Assembly (NCBI GenBank): GCA_030706735.1
Contig: JAUZNZ010000021.1
Location: 1 to 64,000, forward strand
DNA from: Bacteroidota bacterium
Lineage (GTDB): Bacteria; Bacteroidota; Bacteroidia; Chitinophagales; Chitinophagaceae
Length of the DNA: 64,000 nt
Direction of reading: 5' to 3'
Under the pieces are notes generated by a model that saw only the letters and a program-made list of their open reading frames with translations, searched no databases and was not told the origin of the DNA. The first letter of the stretch is position 1. Every line of letters begins with the position of its first letter. Below, one piece after another: positions 24,911-33,700 of the stretch. The position numbers were made by a program, and so were the translations under genes.

Positions 24911-26020
24911 ATGAACACAGCCCCCGCTCTATCCCATAAGGAGTTCCTTAAAGTGGACAAGGATTATGAAAAAGCGGCTTCCGCCGCTCACCTGGTCTAT
25001 GTCAGCGACCAACGGCCGGGAATAACCCGGGTGAAAAAAGGCAAAGGATACGCCTACCGCCTGAATTCTTCACTCATCCGGGATAAGAACGAGATCTTGC
25101 GCATTCGCAAGCTCGCCATCCCTCCCTCCTGGACCCGCGTATGGATCTGTCCGGATCCGAAGGGTCATATCCAGGCCACGGGCATCGACCTCCGCGGCCG
25201 CAAACAATACCGGTATCACACACTATGGAATGAGCTGAGAGCGGAAACCAAGTTTCATCGTCTCTACGAATTCGGCAAGATGCTTCCCATCCTGCGTCGC
25301 AAAATGGAAGAGGACCTGCGCCGAAAGGATCTCTGCCAGGCTAAGGTGCTGGCGACGGTCATCAGCCTCATGGAGCGGACATATATCCGCGTGGGCAACA
25401 GCGAATACGAAAAGATGAACGGCTCCTACGGCCTGACGACCATGAAGAATCAGCATGTGGAGATCTCCGGGGATAAGCTGGTCTTTTCTTTTACCGGAAA
25501 AAAAGGCGTCCGTCACAATATTACCCTGCGCAACAAACGCCTGGCCCGCATCGTCGGCCAATGCCACGATATCCCGGGAAAAGAGTTGTTTCAGTACATC
25601 AACGAAGAAGGGGAACGCAGGTCCGTCGATTCGGGAATGGTCAACGAGTATATTCGCGAGGCTGCCGAAAAGGACTTTTCTGCGAAGGATTTCCGTACCT
25701 GGGCAGGATCGCTGCACGCCCTGGAGGCATTCCGGACCCTTGGCGAGGCCGCCTCGGTGGCGGATCAGAAAAAAAACCTTGCTGCCATGCTCGGCGCAGT
25801 CAGCGAAAAGCTGGGCAACACCCGCTCTGTCTGCAGAAAATATTATATCCACCCGGCCCTCATACAGCTCTACGAGGAAGGACGCCTGCTGAAGTACCTG
25901 GAGGAGAAAATGCCCGGCGCCGGAACGGATGCACCGTCCTCAGAAATGTCGCAAAAGGAAGAGGGATGGACAACGGAAGAAAAAATATTGATGAATATCC
26001 TGAAGCAATACATCAGGTAA
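24911..26020 (+). CDS. DNA topoisomerase IB (poxvirus-like bacterial type)
   Basis: Bacterial topoisomerase IB relaxes supercoils by a transient 3'-phosphotyrosyl link. The 369-residue protein has the N-terminal DNA-clamp domain (GYAYRLNS, IPPSWTRVWICPDPKGHIQATG) and the catalytic domain with RTYIRVGNSEY, KNQHVEISGDKLVFSFTGKKG and DFRTWAGSLHAL. The catalytic tyrosine is most likely Tyr312 in CRKYYIHP, directly before the conserved Ile-His-Pro. Start is the ATG 12 bases after the upstream terminator. It lies two genes from Ku, in a DNA-maintenance context. Confidence 0.94.
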   Translation: MNTAPALSHKEFLKVDKDYEKAASAAHLVYVSDQRPGITRVKKGKGYAYRLNSSLIRDKNEILRIRKLAIPPSWTRVWICPDPKGHIQATGIDLRGRKQYRYHTLWNELRAETKFHRLYEFGKMLPILRRKMEEDLRRKDLCQAKVLATVISLMERTYIRVGNSEYEKMNGSYGLTTMKNQHVEISGDKLVFSFTGKKGVRHNITLRNKRLARIVGQCHDIPGKELFQYINEEGERRSVDSGMVNEYIREAAEKDFSAKDFRTWAGSLHALEAFRTLGEAASVADQKKNLAAMLGAVSEKLGNTRSVCRKYYIHPALIQLYEEGRLLKYLEEKMPGAGTDAPSSEMSQKEEGWTTEEKILMNILKQYIR

Positions 26021-26038
26021 GGGACTGACTCCAAATAA

Positions 26039-26087
26039 AGAACTGCCGGGAAGATGATCCAGCATACTGGCTTATCCCGGCAGTTCT
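26039..26087. terminator. Long hairpin between convergent topoisomerase IB and Lmo0937-like genes
   Basis: A 13-base-pair perfect stem joins 26039-26051 (AGAACTGCCGGGA) and 26075-26087 (TCCCGGCAGTTCT) around a 23-base loop. It sits 18 bases after the topoisomerase stop and 16 bases beyond the end of the minus-strand gene at 26104, so it can end both transcripts. Only short U runs flank it. Confidence 0.65.
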
Positions 26088-26103
26088 CCTTGGTATGAGC
26101 TCG

Positions 26104-26250
26104 TCATGCCCTCCTGATAATCCCCATGATCAGGGCGATGATGGCAAGAACGATAAGAATATGTATCAGGCCGCCTACGCTATAAACGAACACGCCCAGG
26201 ATCCAACCGATCACCAGGATCACGGCTATCAGATAAAGAAGACCACTCAT
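26104..26250 (-). CDS. Lmo0937-family 48-residue membrane peptide
   Basis: This short gene encodes MSGLLYLIAVILVIGWILGV and a second hydrophobic segment ending GIIRRA. It is 48 residues: two transmembrane helices with a Gly-Gly turn. This matches the Lmo0937/DUF5670 family of small inner-membrane proteins that are abundant in Bacteroidota and often stress-linked; function is unknown. The start is the ATG at 26248-26250, preceded by an A/T-rich stretch. The plus-strand frame across the same bases (from 26095) is an artefact. Confidence 0.85.
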   Translation of the reverse strand: MSGLLYLIAVILVIGWILGVFVYSVGGLIHILIVLAIIALIMGIIRRA

Positions 26251-26445
26251 AAAAAAAGTTTTAAGTCCATCAAATTAGGTTGTCAGGGGCAGTAGAGAAA
26301 AATGCTTGCCAATTTTTTTGGCCGCTTGCTTACGCGATTACCCGTTCTTCAGCGGGCTGAATGTGCAAATTTGGGGAATATACTCTACATCGGCCACCTT
26401 CTTTGGGTAGGTAATAACTGGCATGGTCTTGCTTCATAAACAGCT

Positions 26446-27384
26446 ATGAGCAAGTTATCCTCCTGGTGGCAGGTCCTTAAGCGGGCTGCCGTCGATTTCA
26501 ATAATGACAACGGATTCAAACTAAGCGCCTCGCTTTCTTATTCCATGATCTTTGCCGTTGGCCCATTACTGATCCTTGTGATCTCGCTCATCGGGATCTT
26601 CCTTGGCAGGTCGGCGGTGGAAGGCCGGATATACGACCAGATCAAAGACCTTGTCGGAGGCAGTGCCGCGCTGCAGATCCAGGATATCATCAGTAATATC
26701 CGGCATTCTAATCATACGGTGACCGGTGCGATCCTGGGAGGCATCATTCTTCTGCTGGCTGCTACCGGCGTATTTACCGAGATCCAGGGTTCCATCAATT
26801 ATATGTGGTGCATTCAAACCAGGCCTAAAAAAGGCTGGCTGAAATTTCTCCTCGATCGCCTGCTGTCCTTTTCCCTCATCATCGTGTTCGGGTTTATTTC
26901 CCTGGTGTCGCTGATCGTTACTTCCCTGGTGGATGTACTGGGCAACCGGCTCAAGGTCTATTTCTCCGACCTCACCGTATACGTTTTTTATGCCGTCAAT
27001 CTCGTACTCACCCTCGCTGTGATCGTCCTCCTCTTTACTGTCATCTTCAGGATCCTCCCCGACGCCATCATAAGATGGAAGGACGCCTTCGCAGGCGCGC
27101 TCTTTACGGGCATCTTCTTCGTAATAGGCAAGTCCCTGATCGGCCTTTATCTGGGTAATTCAAATATCGGAGCGACATACGGAGCGGTCACCACCCTGGT
27201 CGTCATCCTGACCTGGGTATATTATTCGTCCATCATTCTCTACTTCGGAGCGGAATTCACCAAGGGCTATGCGGGGAAACTCGGAATAGCCATCCAACCT
27301 TCCGAATCGGCCGTCATGATCCTCAAAGAAGAGATTCCCCGCGGCGCCGTAAGTGCAAAACGCGCCGCAGTCCAATCATCCTGA
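26446..27384 (+). CDS. YihY/BrkB-family inner-membrane protein
   Basis: The 312-residue protein has about six hydrophobic helices and family blocks LSASLSYSMIFAVGPLLIL near residue 27, LPDAIIRWKDAFAGALFTGIFF near 203, and GATYGAVTTLVVILTWVYYSSIILYFGAEF near 242. The family was once called ribonuclease BN by error; members are integral membrane proteins of uncertain function, possibly transporters. No operon partner is clear. Confidence 0.92.
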   Translation: MSKLSSWWQVLKRAAVDFNNDNGFKLSASLSYSMIFAVGPLLILVISLIGIFLGRSAVEGRIYDQIKDLVGGSAALQIQDIISNIRHSNHTVTGAILGGIILLLAATGVFTEIQGSINYMWCIQTRPKKGWLKFLLDRLLSFSLIIVFGFISLVSLIVTSLVDVLGNRLKVYFSDLTVYVFYAVNLVLTLAVIVLLFTVIFRILPDAIIRWKDAFAGALFTGIFFVIGKSLIGLYLGNSNIGATYGAVTTLVVILTWVYYSSIILYFGAEFTKGYAGKLGIAIQPSESAVMILKEEIPRGAVSAKRAAVQSS

Positions 27385-27409
27385 AGCTTGCAGCTGGCAG
27401 CTTGCAGCT
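27385..27409. repeat. Two direct 11-bp repeats between yihY and ku
   Basis: AGCTTGCAGCT occurs at 27385-27395 and again at 27399-27409, separated by GGC-A with a 14-base period. The outer GAAGCT/AGCTTC (27383-27388 and 27406-27411) are also inverted, so a small hairpin can form. It lies in the 27-base gap between the convergent genes and may act as a shared transcription end, but there is no U-tract. Confidence 0.6.
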
Positions 27410-27411
27410 TC

Positions 27412-28188
27412 CTAGGACGCCTTCTTCTTCTTCCCGTCCAGGCTCGCCTTCAACTGGGAGAGAAGATCGGCGCTTTTCTTGGAATGCACGACGCGCAGCG
27501 TCGGTCTCGCCGGAACCTTTCCCTTGGCCTTCGCCTTGATCAGCTTAAGCAGTTCATCCGTATAGGTATCTTTGTATTTGTCGAGTTCGAAAGGTCCGGA
27601 AAGCCTGTTGATCAATTCGACCGCCATCTTGATCTCCGCCGGCTTGCTGTTGCCTTTCGGCAGGCTCAGATCCTTCGGCGACCGGATCTCCTGAGCCCAC
27701 CGCAGCTTATTCAAAAGCAGGGCATTTCCCATAGGCTTGATGATACATAGACTTTCCTTATTCCTTAATACAAAGCTTCCAAAAGCCACCTTTCCGGTTT
27801 TCCGTAACGCCTCCAACAGAAGGATATATGCCTTCACACCCGATTTTTCAGGCTCCAGCCAGTAGGGCGTATCATAATAAATGCCGTCGATCTCGCGATC
27901 CTGCACGAATTCCTTGATCTCGATGATCTTGGTCTTTTCGGGGCTGGCCTTCTCGAAGTCCTGGTCCGTTAGCACCACGTATCGGTCATCCAGTTTATAG
28001 CCTTTTACAATATTCTCCCAGGCGACCTCCTTGCCCGTACTTTCATTTACCCGCTTGAACCGAATATTGGAAAGATCCTTCTTGTCCAGCATGTCCAGGT
28101 CCAATTCACTGCCTTGCATGGCGCTGTATAGCTTGATGGGAATATTTACCAGACCAAAGCCGATGGTTCCCGTCCATATTGATCTCAT
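27412..28188 (-). CDS. ku: Ku protein, non-homologous end joining
   Basis: Bacterial Ku homodimers bind double-strand break ends and recruit LigD. The 258 residues have the standard opening MRSIWTGTIGFGLVNIPIKLY and the core blocks VVLTDQDFEKASPEKTKII and YYDTPYWLEPEKSG; the tail ends in a Lys run (KKKKAS), typical of C-terminal extensions that help DNA binding. The frame is open to 28431, but the conserved N-terminus fixes the start at 28188. No ligD is in the window, so the ligase must be elsewhere if NHEJ is functional. Confidence 0.95.
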   Translation of the reverse strand: MRSIWTGTIGFGLVNIPIKLYSAMQGSELDLDMLDKKDLSNIRFKRVNESTGKEVAWENIVKGYKLDDRYVVLTDQDFEKASPEKTKIIEIKEFVQDREIDGIYYDTPYWLEPEKSGVKAYILLLEALRKTGKVAFGSFVLRNKESLCIIKPMGNALLLNKLRWAQEIRSPKDLSLPKGNSKPAEIKMAVELINRLSGPFELDKYKDTYTDELLKLIKAKAKGKVPARPTLRVVHSKKSADLLSQLKASLDGKKKKAS

Positions 28189-28338
28189 AGTAAAGTCATT
28201 TACAGGGTTACATATAAAGTTTTGTGCCAGGAATTCCCCAATTTCTCCCTCCGGACGGGGATTACGGTCCGGTTGACCCGCTGAGGCCCAACCCGGCATA
28301 ACAATTGATAATTTACGAAAAATAAAAATCAATCTGTC

Positions 28339-29010
28339 ATGAAAAAGAAATGGAACACCAAAGGAATGATCGTGCTGATGATGGCAATCGGGATCATGGC
28401 TTCCACGGCGTGCTTGGCTCAGGAACAACAAACGGCTATGGACACGGCATTAAAGGCCAAATTCGGGATCAAGGGCGGCCTGAACCTCACCCAGTTGTAC
28501 GTGGCCAATGCGTCAAGCGAGCACCTGAAGGCGGGCTTCAACGCAGGGATCTTCGTAAAGCTGCCCGTTGCCCGCGGTTTCTCCATCCAGCCCGAACTAT
28601 TGTACAGCGTCAAAGGCGCAAAGGAAGACTACAATAACATCGTTGAAGGCAGCGGCGAATACCAGTTCAACCTGAATTATCTGGAATTACCCTTGCTGGC
28701 CGTTGTTAACCTCGGGCCGAATTTCAACATCCACGCGGGGGGGTATGCGGCCTACCTCACCGGCGCCAATGTAAAGGACGTGAACAGTGACGGCACCATC
28801 AACGGGGCAACGGAACTGAATGCCGACAATTTTAATCGCTGGGACTTTGGTCTGGCGGGAGGTGCCGGCTTTGATATTCAGAATTTCACCATTGGGGCAC
28901 GCTATAATTACGGGTTGACCAACATCGGGAAATCCGGCAATTTGTCAGGAAATATCACGCAGAACTCGAAGAATGCCGGATTCAATATTTACATTGGTTT
29001 CGGATTCTAA
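28339..29010 (+). CDS. PorT-family small outer-membrane beta-barrel protein
   Basis: The 223-residue protein has a signal peptide (hydrophobic to about residue 27, ending ACLAQ) and then alternating beta-strands starting KFGIKGGLNLTQLY and ending NIYIGFGF with the C-terminal Phe of outer-membrane barrels. The pattern GFNAGIFVKLPVARGFSIQPELLYS is characteristic of the Bacteroidota outer membrane protein beta-barrel (OMP_b-brl_2) family. The cargo is unknown. A short tandem duplication overlaps its stop codon and a strong terminator follows. Confidence 0.88.
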   Translation: MKKKWNTKGMIVLMMAIGIMASTACLAQEQQTAMDTALKAKFGIKGGLNLTQLYVANASSEHLKAGFNAGIFVKLPVARGFSIQPELLYSVKGAKEDYNNIVEGSGEYQFNLNYLELPLLAVVNLGPNFNIHAGGYAAYLTGANVKDVNSDGTINGATELNADNFNRWDFGLAGGAGFDIQNFTIGARYNYGLTNIGKSGNLSGNITQNSKNAGFNIYIGFGF

Positions 29011-29037
29011 TGAACAAAGGGTCTAATGAACAAAGGG
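29006..29037. repeat. Tandem 16-bp duplication at the end of the beta-barrel gene
   Basis: TCTAATGAACAAAGGG occurs twice head-to-tail (29006-29021, 29022-29037). The first copy contains the TAA stop (29008-29010) of the beta-barrel gene. The second runs into the left arm of the following terminator. Confidence 0.92.
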
Positions 29038-29061
29038 AGGCGATCACCCGCCTCCCTTTTT
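29032..29061. terminator. Bidirectional intrinsic terminator between the beta-barrel gene and rpoN
   Basis: GGGAGGCG (29035-29042) pairs with CGCCTCCC (29049-29056) around a six-base loop. AAA precedes the stem and TTTTT (29057-29061) follows it, so it can work on both strands. It lies directly between the convergent ends of the beta-barrel gene and rpoN. Confidence 0.92.
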
Positions 29062-30486
29062 CTAATCCCAAAGGCCCCTGATCTGTGCAACCGGTATGTT
29101 CAGTAATTCCCTGTATTTGGCCACGGTCCGGCGCGCGATATTATATCCCCGCGAAGCCAATATGGTGACCAACTGCCTGTCCGTATAGGGCTTTCGCTTG
29201 TCCTCGGTGCGGATAACCTCCTCGATGATGGTCTGGATGACCCGGTTGCTGATGCTGTTCCCTTCCTTATTTACGATACCCTCCGTGAACAGGTCCTTCA
29301 GCAAGATCGTCCCGAAAGGCGTTTCCGCATATTTATTGCAGGTAAGCCGGGAAACCGTGGAAATATCGACGCCGACCTTATCGGCGATATTTTTTAGCTT
29401 CATCGGCTGCAACAGCAGGATATCGCCGTATTTGAAGTATTCATACTGCCAATCGACGATCGCTTTCATGATCGCCATCATATTGGATTCCCGTTGTTGT
29501 ATCGCGTTCACGAACCATTGTGCCGATGAGAGTTTGTTCCGCAAATACTGCTTGGCCGCCCGGTCCATGGATGCATTCTGCGAAGCATGATGCACCATCT
29601 CCACCCAGGACTGGCTGATATAAAGGGTAGAGGATCGCTGCCTGTATAGCGCGACATCGAGTCCATCTTCCCGCTCCATCACGATGAAATCAGGCAATAT
29701 GGATGAATTGGTCTGATAAGCCCCCGCGGCAGGGCTCACCGGCCGCGTTTTCAGATGGGCCAATAGCGTGAGAACGATCTTTATCTCGTCGTCTTCCAAC
29801 CCCAGCTCCCTTTTCAATTTATCCAGATTGCAGGTGCGCAGATCCTGGAAATAGCCTTCCAGTATCCGGATCGCCATGCGGACATCCGGACGCTTGCCGT
29901 TCATTTTTTTCAGCTGATGAAGGAGGTATTCCTGCACCGTACGGCAACCTACTCCCGCAGGCTCCAGCTCCCGGATGGCATTCAGGATCTCTTCCAGCTG
30001 CTCGGGTTCTATCCAGCTGGCCTTTTTGAATGAGATCTCCGAGGCCAGTTCCTCGAGATCCTGTTCCAGGAATCCGCTGTCATTCAATGAGTCGATGAGG
30101 AAATCGAAGAGATAATGCTTTTCTTCGGGGAAGGCCATGAAACGATATTGTTTCTTCAGATCCTCCCTGAAGTCGGGAATTTCCGCAACCGGTTTTTCAG
30201 GGATCTTTTCGGTCGGCAGATAGTTCTTGTATTCCATTTTATAATCCGGAATATCATCGTATCCATACTCTTCCCAGTTCTGAAAATCCTGTACCGTCTC
30301 CTTGGAGAATTTATCCCCCGACGCATCGTCCTGGGTCCCCGTTTCTTCCAATACCGGGTTCTCATTTAGTTCATCCTGGATCCGCTGTTCGAGCTGGAGA
30401 GTGTTCAGATGGAAAAGGTTCAGTAGTTCTATCTGCTGCGGCAGGATCGTGTGTTGCTGCTTCTGTGTCTGCAGTTGTTTGAGCAT
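29062..30486 (-). CDS. rpoN: RNA polymerase sigma-54 factor
   Basis: This 474-residue sigma-54 has all three regions: the Gln/Leu-rich activator-interaction N-terminus (QQIELLNLFHLNTLQLEQRI, ending NENPVLEE), the core-binding domain (residues ~100-290) and the DNA-binding part with the helix-turn-helix (KVGVDISTVSRLTCNKY) and the RpoN box ARRTVAKYRE at residues 451-460. It directs transcription from -24/-12 promoters when driven by AAA+ activators; none is in the window. It is divergent from tamB across 248 bases in which I saw no convincing promoter. Confidence 0.97.
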   Translation of the reverse strand: MLKQLQTQKQQHTILPQQIELLNLFHLNTLQLEQRIQDELNENPVLEETGTQDDASGDKFSKETVQDFQNWEEYGYDDIPDYKMEYKNYLPTEKIPEKPVAEIPDFREDLKKQYRFMAFPEEKHYLFDFLIDSLNDSGFLEQDLEELASEISFKKASWIEPEQLEEILNAIRELEPAGVGCRTVQEYLLHQLKKMNGKRPDVRMAIRILEGYFQDLRTCNLDKLKRELGLEDDEIKIVLTLLAHLKTRPVSPAAGAYQTNSSILPDFIVMEREDGLDVALYRQRSSTLYISQSWVEMVHHASQNASMDRAAKQYLRNKLSSAQWFVNAIQQRESNMMAIMKAIVDWQYEYFKYGDILLLQPMKLKNIADKVGVDISTVSRLTCNKYAETPFGTILLKDLFTEGIVNKEGNSISNRVIQTIIEEVIRTEDKRKPYTDRQLVTILASRGYNIARRTVAKYRELLNIPVAQIRGLWD

Positions 30487-30734
30487 AATTGAGCAGATTT
30501 GGGTTCAGAAGAACAAATCTGGCTCCAAATGCTCAATAGCCTGGAATCCGCCCGATCCGGGGTCTTTCATGTAGAAAAATGGCATCGGGTGTGTAGAAAA
30601 TAGCCCTCGTATACGGGAATTAAGCTATGATAGGGGCAATTTGAGGTGTCCCCATGCCCCGGGCCATTTGTGGTCTGCATTTTGTTCAATTGCCGGTAAT
30701 AGGTTAACTTAAGTATTAGCAAGAAGTTACATTA

Positions 30735-33700
30735 ATGCGAACCGGCCAGAAAGGACATACCCCCCGGAGATCTTTATTGCGTAGGTCGGCAAGGATCTTA
30801 TTAAAAGCGATGCTGGCGATCCTGATCATCACGGTGATCCTGGTTGCTCTCGTGCAAACGCCTTATGTCCAGAATATTATCCGTGCAAAGGCGGAAAAGT
30901 ACCTCGCGGGAAAACTGAACACCCGGGTTGAGATCGGCGGCCTTCGCATCGGTTTCCCCCACACAGTTTTGCTGACAGGCGTCTTCCTCGCTGACAAGCG
31001 CCAGGATACGCTATTATCGGCAGGCTTGATCCACATCGAGATGAATATGTGGGGATTATTGCACAGACATGTGGACGTGACAGAATTGCAGCTGGCTGAC
31101 ATGGTGCTCCATGTCAGCCGCCAATTGCCCGATACGGTCTTCAATTTCCAATTCATCCCCGATGCGTTTGCAGCCAAAGAGCCCGCGGCTCCCGGTCCGA
31201 AGACCGGTTCACCCATGCGGTTCTCCATGGACGCCATTCGCCTCGACCATGTTCGTCTTTTTTATAATGACACCGTCACCGGCAATGATGACGAACTCCG
31301 CATAGCCCACAGCCTGACCAAATGGGATGAGTTCGATCCGTCAACCGGTCACTTTTCGATCCGGTACTTCTTCATGCAGGGAGGACAGGCGAAGGTCTGG
31401 CAGGGACAACCCCTCGTACAACGGCTGCCCCAGCCCCCTGCCTCGCCCGTTTCTGCCGCCGGCCGGCCCTCGTCCTCTTTCCGCCTCAATCTCCGGGAAG
31501 TTGGCCTGGAAGAATTTCGCATCGATTATCGCAATTCGATGACTTCCATGGTGGCCGGCCTGGAAGTCGGCAGCATCGCCGCGGAATTCAAAACATTCGA
31601 CCTCGGTAATCTGGCCTTCGCCGCCAATAGCCTTCGGATAGACAACACCAACGTCCGCTACGACAACAATACCCAACCGCATCAACGGTCGGGCATGGAC
31701 TACGCTCATCTCGATGTCCGGCAGTTCACACTCCATGCCTCCGATTTGCAGTACGCAGGAGACTCGGTCAGCGGGCGGATCGCGGAAGGACACTTGAAGG
31801 AGGCGGGCTCCGGATTCGCCCTGGATAAGCTGCAGGCTTCCTTCCTTTATTCGGACCATCAGGCCTTCCTGAAAGATCTTGACCTGAGGACGCCCGGAAC
31901 GGTATTGCAGAATGCCGTCGCGATCCGCTATTCCTCCGTGGGGGCAATTGCCGACGATCCCGCACATACACTCATCGAAGTCGATCTGCGTGATAGCCAC
32001 GTCCGGATCGGCGATATCCTCCATTTCGTGCCTTCCCTGAGGACACAAGCCGCATTTAGGCGCCCGGCAGAAACCTGGCAGCTCAACGCACGAATGAAAG
32101 GCAGTCTCGCCGCGCTTCGCGTAGAGACGCTCCAATTCTCCGGCATGCAGGACATTAAATTGGACGCCGGAGGCATCGTCCGGAATTTGACCGATCCGAA
32201 CAGGATGGACGTCGATATGGACATACGTAACCTTTCCGGCAGCAGGAATAGTCTGGCCGCCCTGCTCCCTCCAAACACCCTGCCTGCCGATATCGGGATC
32301 CCCGGGTATTTCAGTCTGCGCGGAAAACTCCGCGGAAACAGGGACAGCGTCCGGTCAGATATCGCACTGAACACCAGTTCCGGCAATCTTACGGTCAAGG
32401 GGGTCTTCCGCGGGCTCAGAAATAGCGGACAAGCCACCTACAACGCTTCGGTGCAGACCGACCGCCTGGACATGGGTTCCATTCTAAGGAATAAACAACT
32501 ATGGGGACCGGTGACGGCCGACTTCTCCATCGTAGGTCGGGGATTCGACCCTCACTCCGCCGTTGCAAAACTTAAAGGGATCCTGCGCGCCGCAACCGTC
32601 AATCAATTCGATTATCGCGATTTTCGTTTCGATGCCTCCCTGGCCGACCAGCGTCTGGATTTAAACTCATCCATCGACAATGACCAGGTTCGCTTCGATC
32701 TTCGGGCATCTGTCAACCTGGCCGGCAAATATCCCGCCATACGACTCGAATGGCATATCGATACGCTTGATCTCTACGCTATTCACCTGGTCAAAGAGTC
32801 CCTGCAGTTCCATGGTCGGCTGACAGCCGACTTTATCAGCACCGATCCGGATTCCCTGCAGGGGAGCCTTAAATTGTTCGACCTGGCCTTGCATACGGCG
32901 CGGCAGGCCCTAAAGACAGACAGCATCCTCCTGGTTGCCCAACGAAGTGCAGGACTGGAGGATATCCGGCTATCTTCGGAAATGGCGGACATCGACCTGC
33001 GCGGCCGCTACAAGATTTCGGAGATCGGTCCTTCCATCCTTCAAACGATTGACCGGTATTATCATCTCTCTTCGACGCCCGCTCCTCGTGCCGGATCCTT
33101 TGCTCCCCAGGACTGGCAAATGACCATGCACCTGCGGGCCTCCCCGCTGTTATTGTCGATGGTGCCCTCTCTTAAGGGTACAGATAGTATCGGCGGAAAG
33201 ATATCTTTCAATAGTGACCGCGGCGATCTGCGCATTGCATTCAATGCCCCTCGCATTCAACTGGGCACACAGGTCTTTAACCAGGTAGGATTGCAGGCAT
33301 CCACGAACGATCAGACCGGCCCGGGCAAGGCGCTGACCTACGATCTGGAATTGGCAGGCGCTCACGGCGCCGGGTTTGTGATCTACCGTTCCTCCCTGCG
33401 CGGGCGGGTCACCAACAATCAACTCTTTACCTCCCTTCTTTTGAAGGATGAAAAAGGCAGGGACAGGCACCGGCTCGCGGGAGAACTGACTCGCACAGGA
33501 GATGCCGAAAAATTTGCCCTCAATCCGGACAGCTTATTATTGAACTATGAGAGGTGGACGGTTAGCCGGGATAACTATATTCTTTACGCACCGGCTGGCA
33601 TAGTGATCAATGATCTTAAGATCAGCAACAAGGTCGAATCCTTATTGATAAACAGCCATCCTCCTGTCGCCGCCTCCCCGATCGATCTGACCTTCGTCAA

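Noticed and set aside
26095-26295. 66-codon plus-strand frame.
   Set aside because: It lies opposite the clear 48-residue membrane peptide gene on the minus strand.
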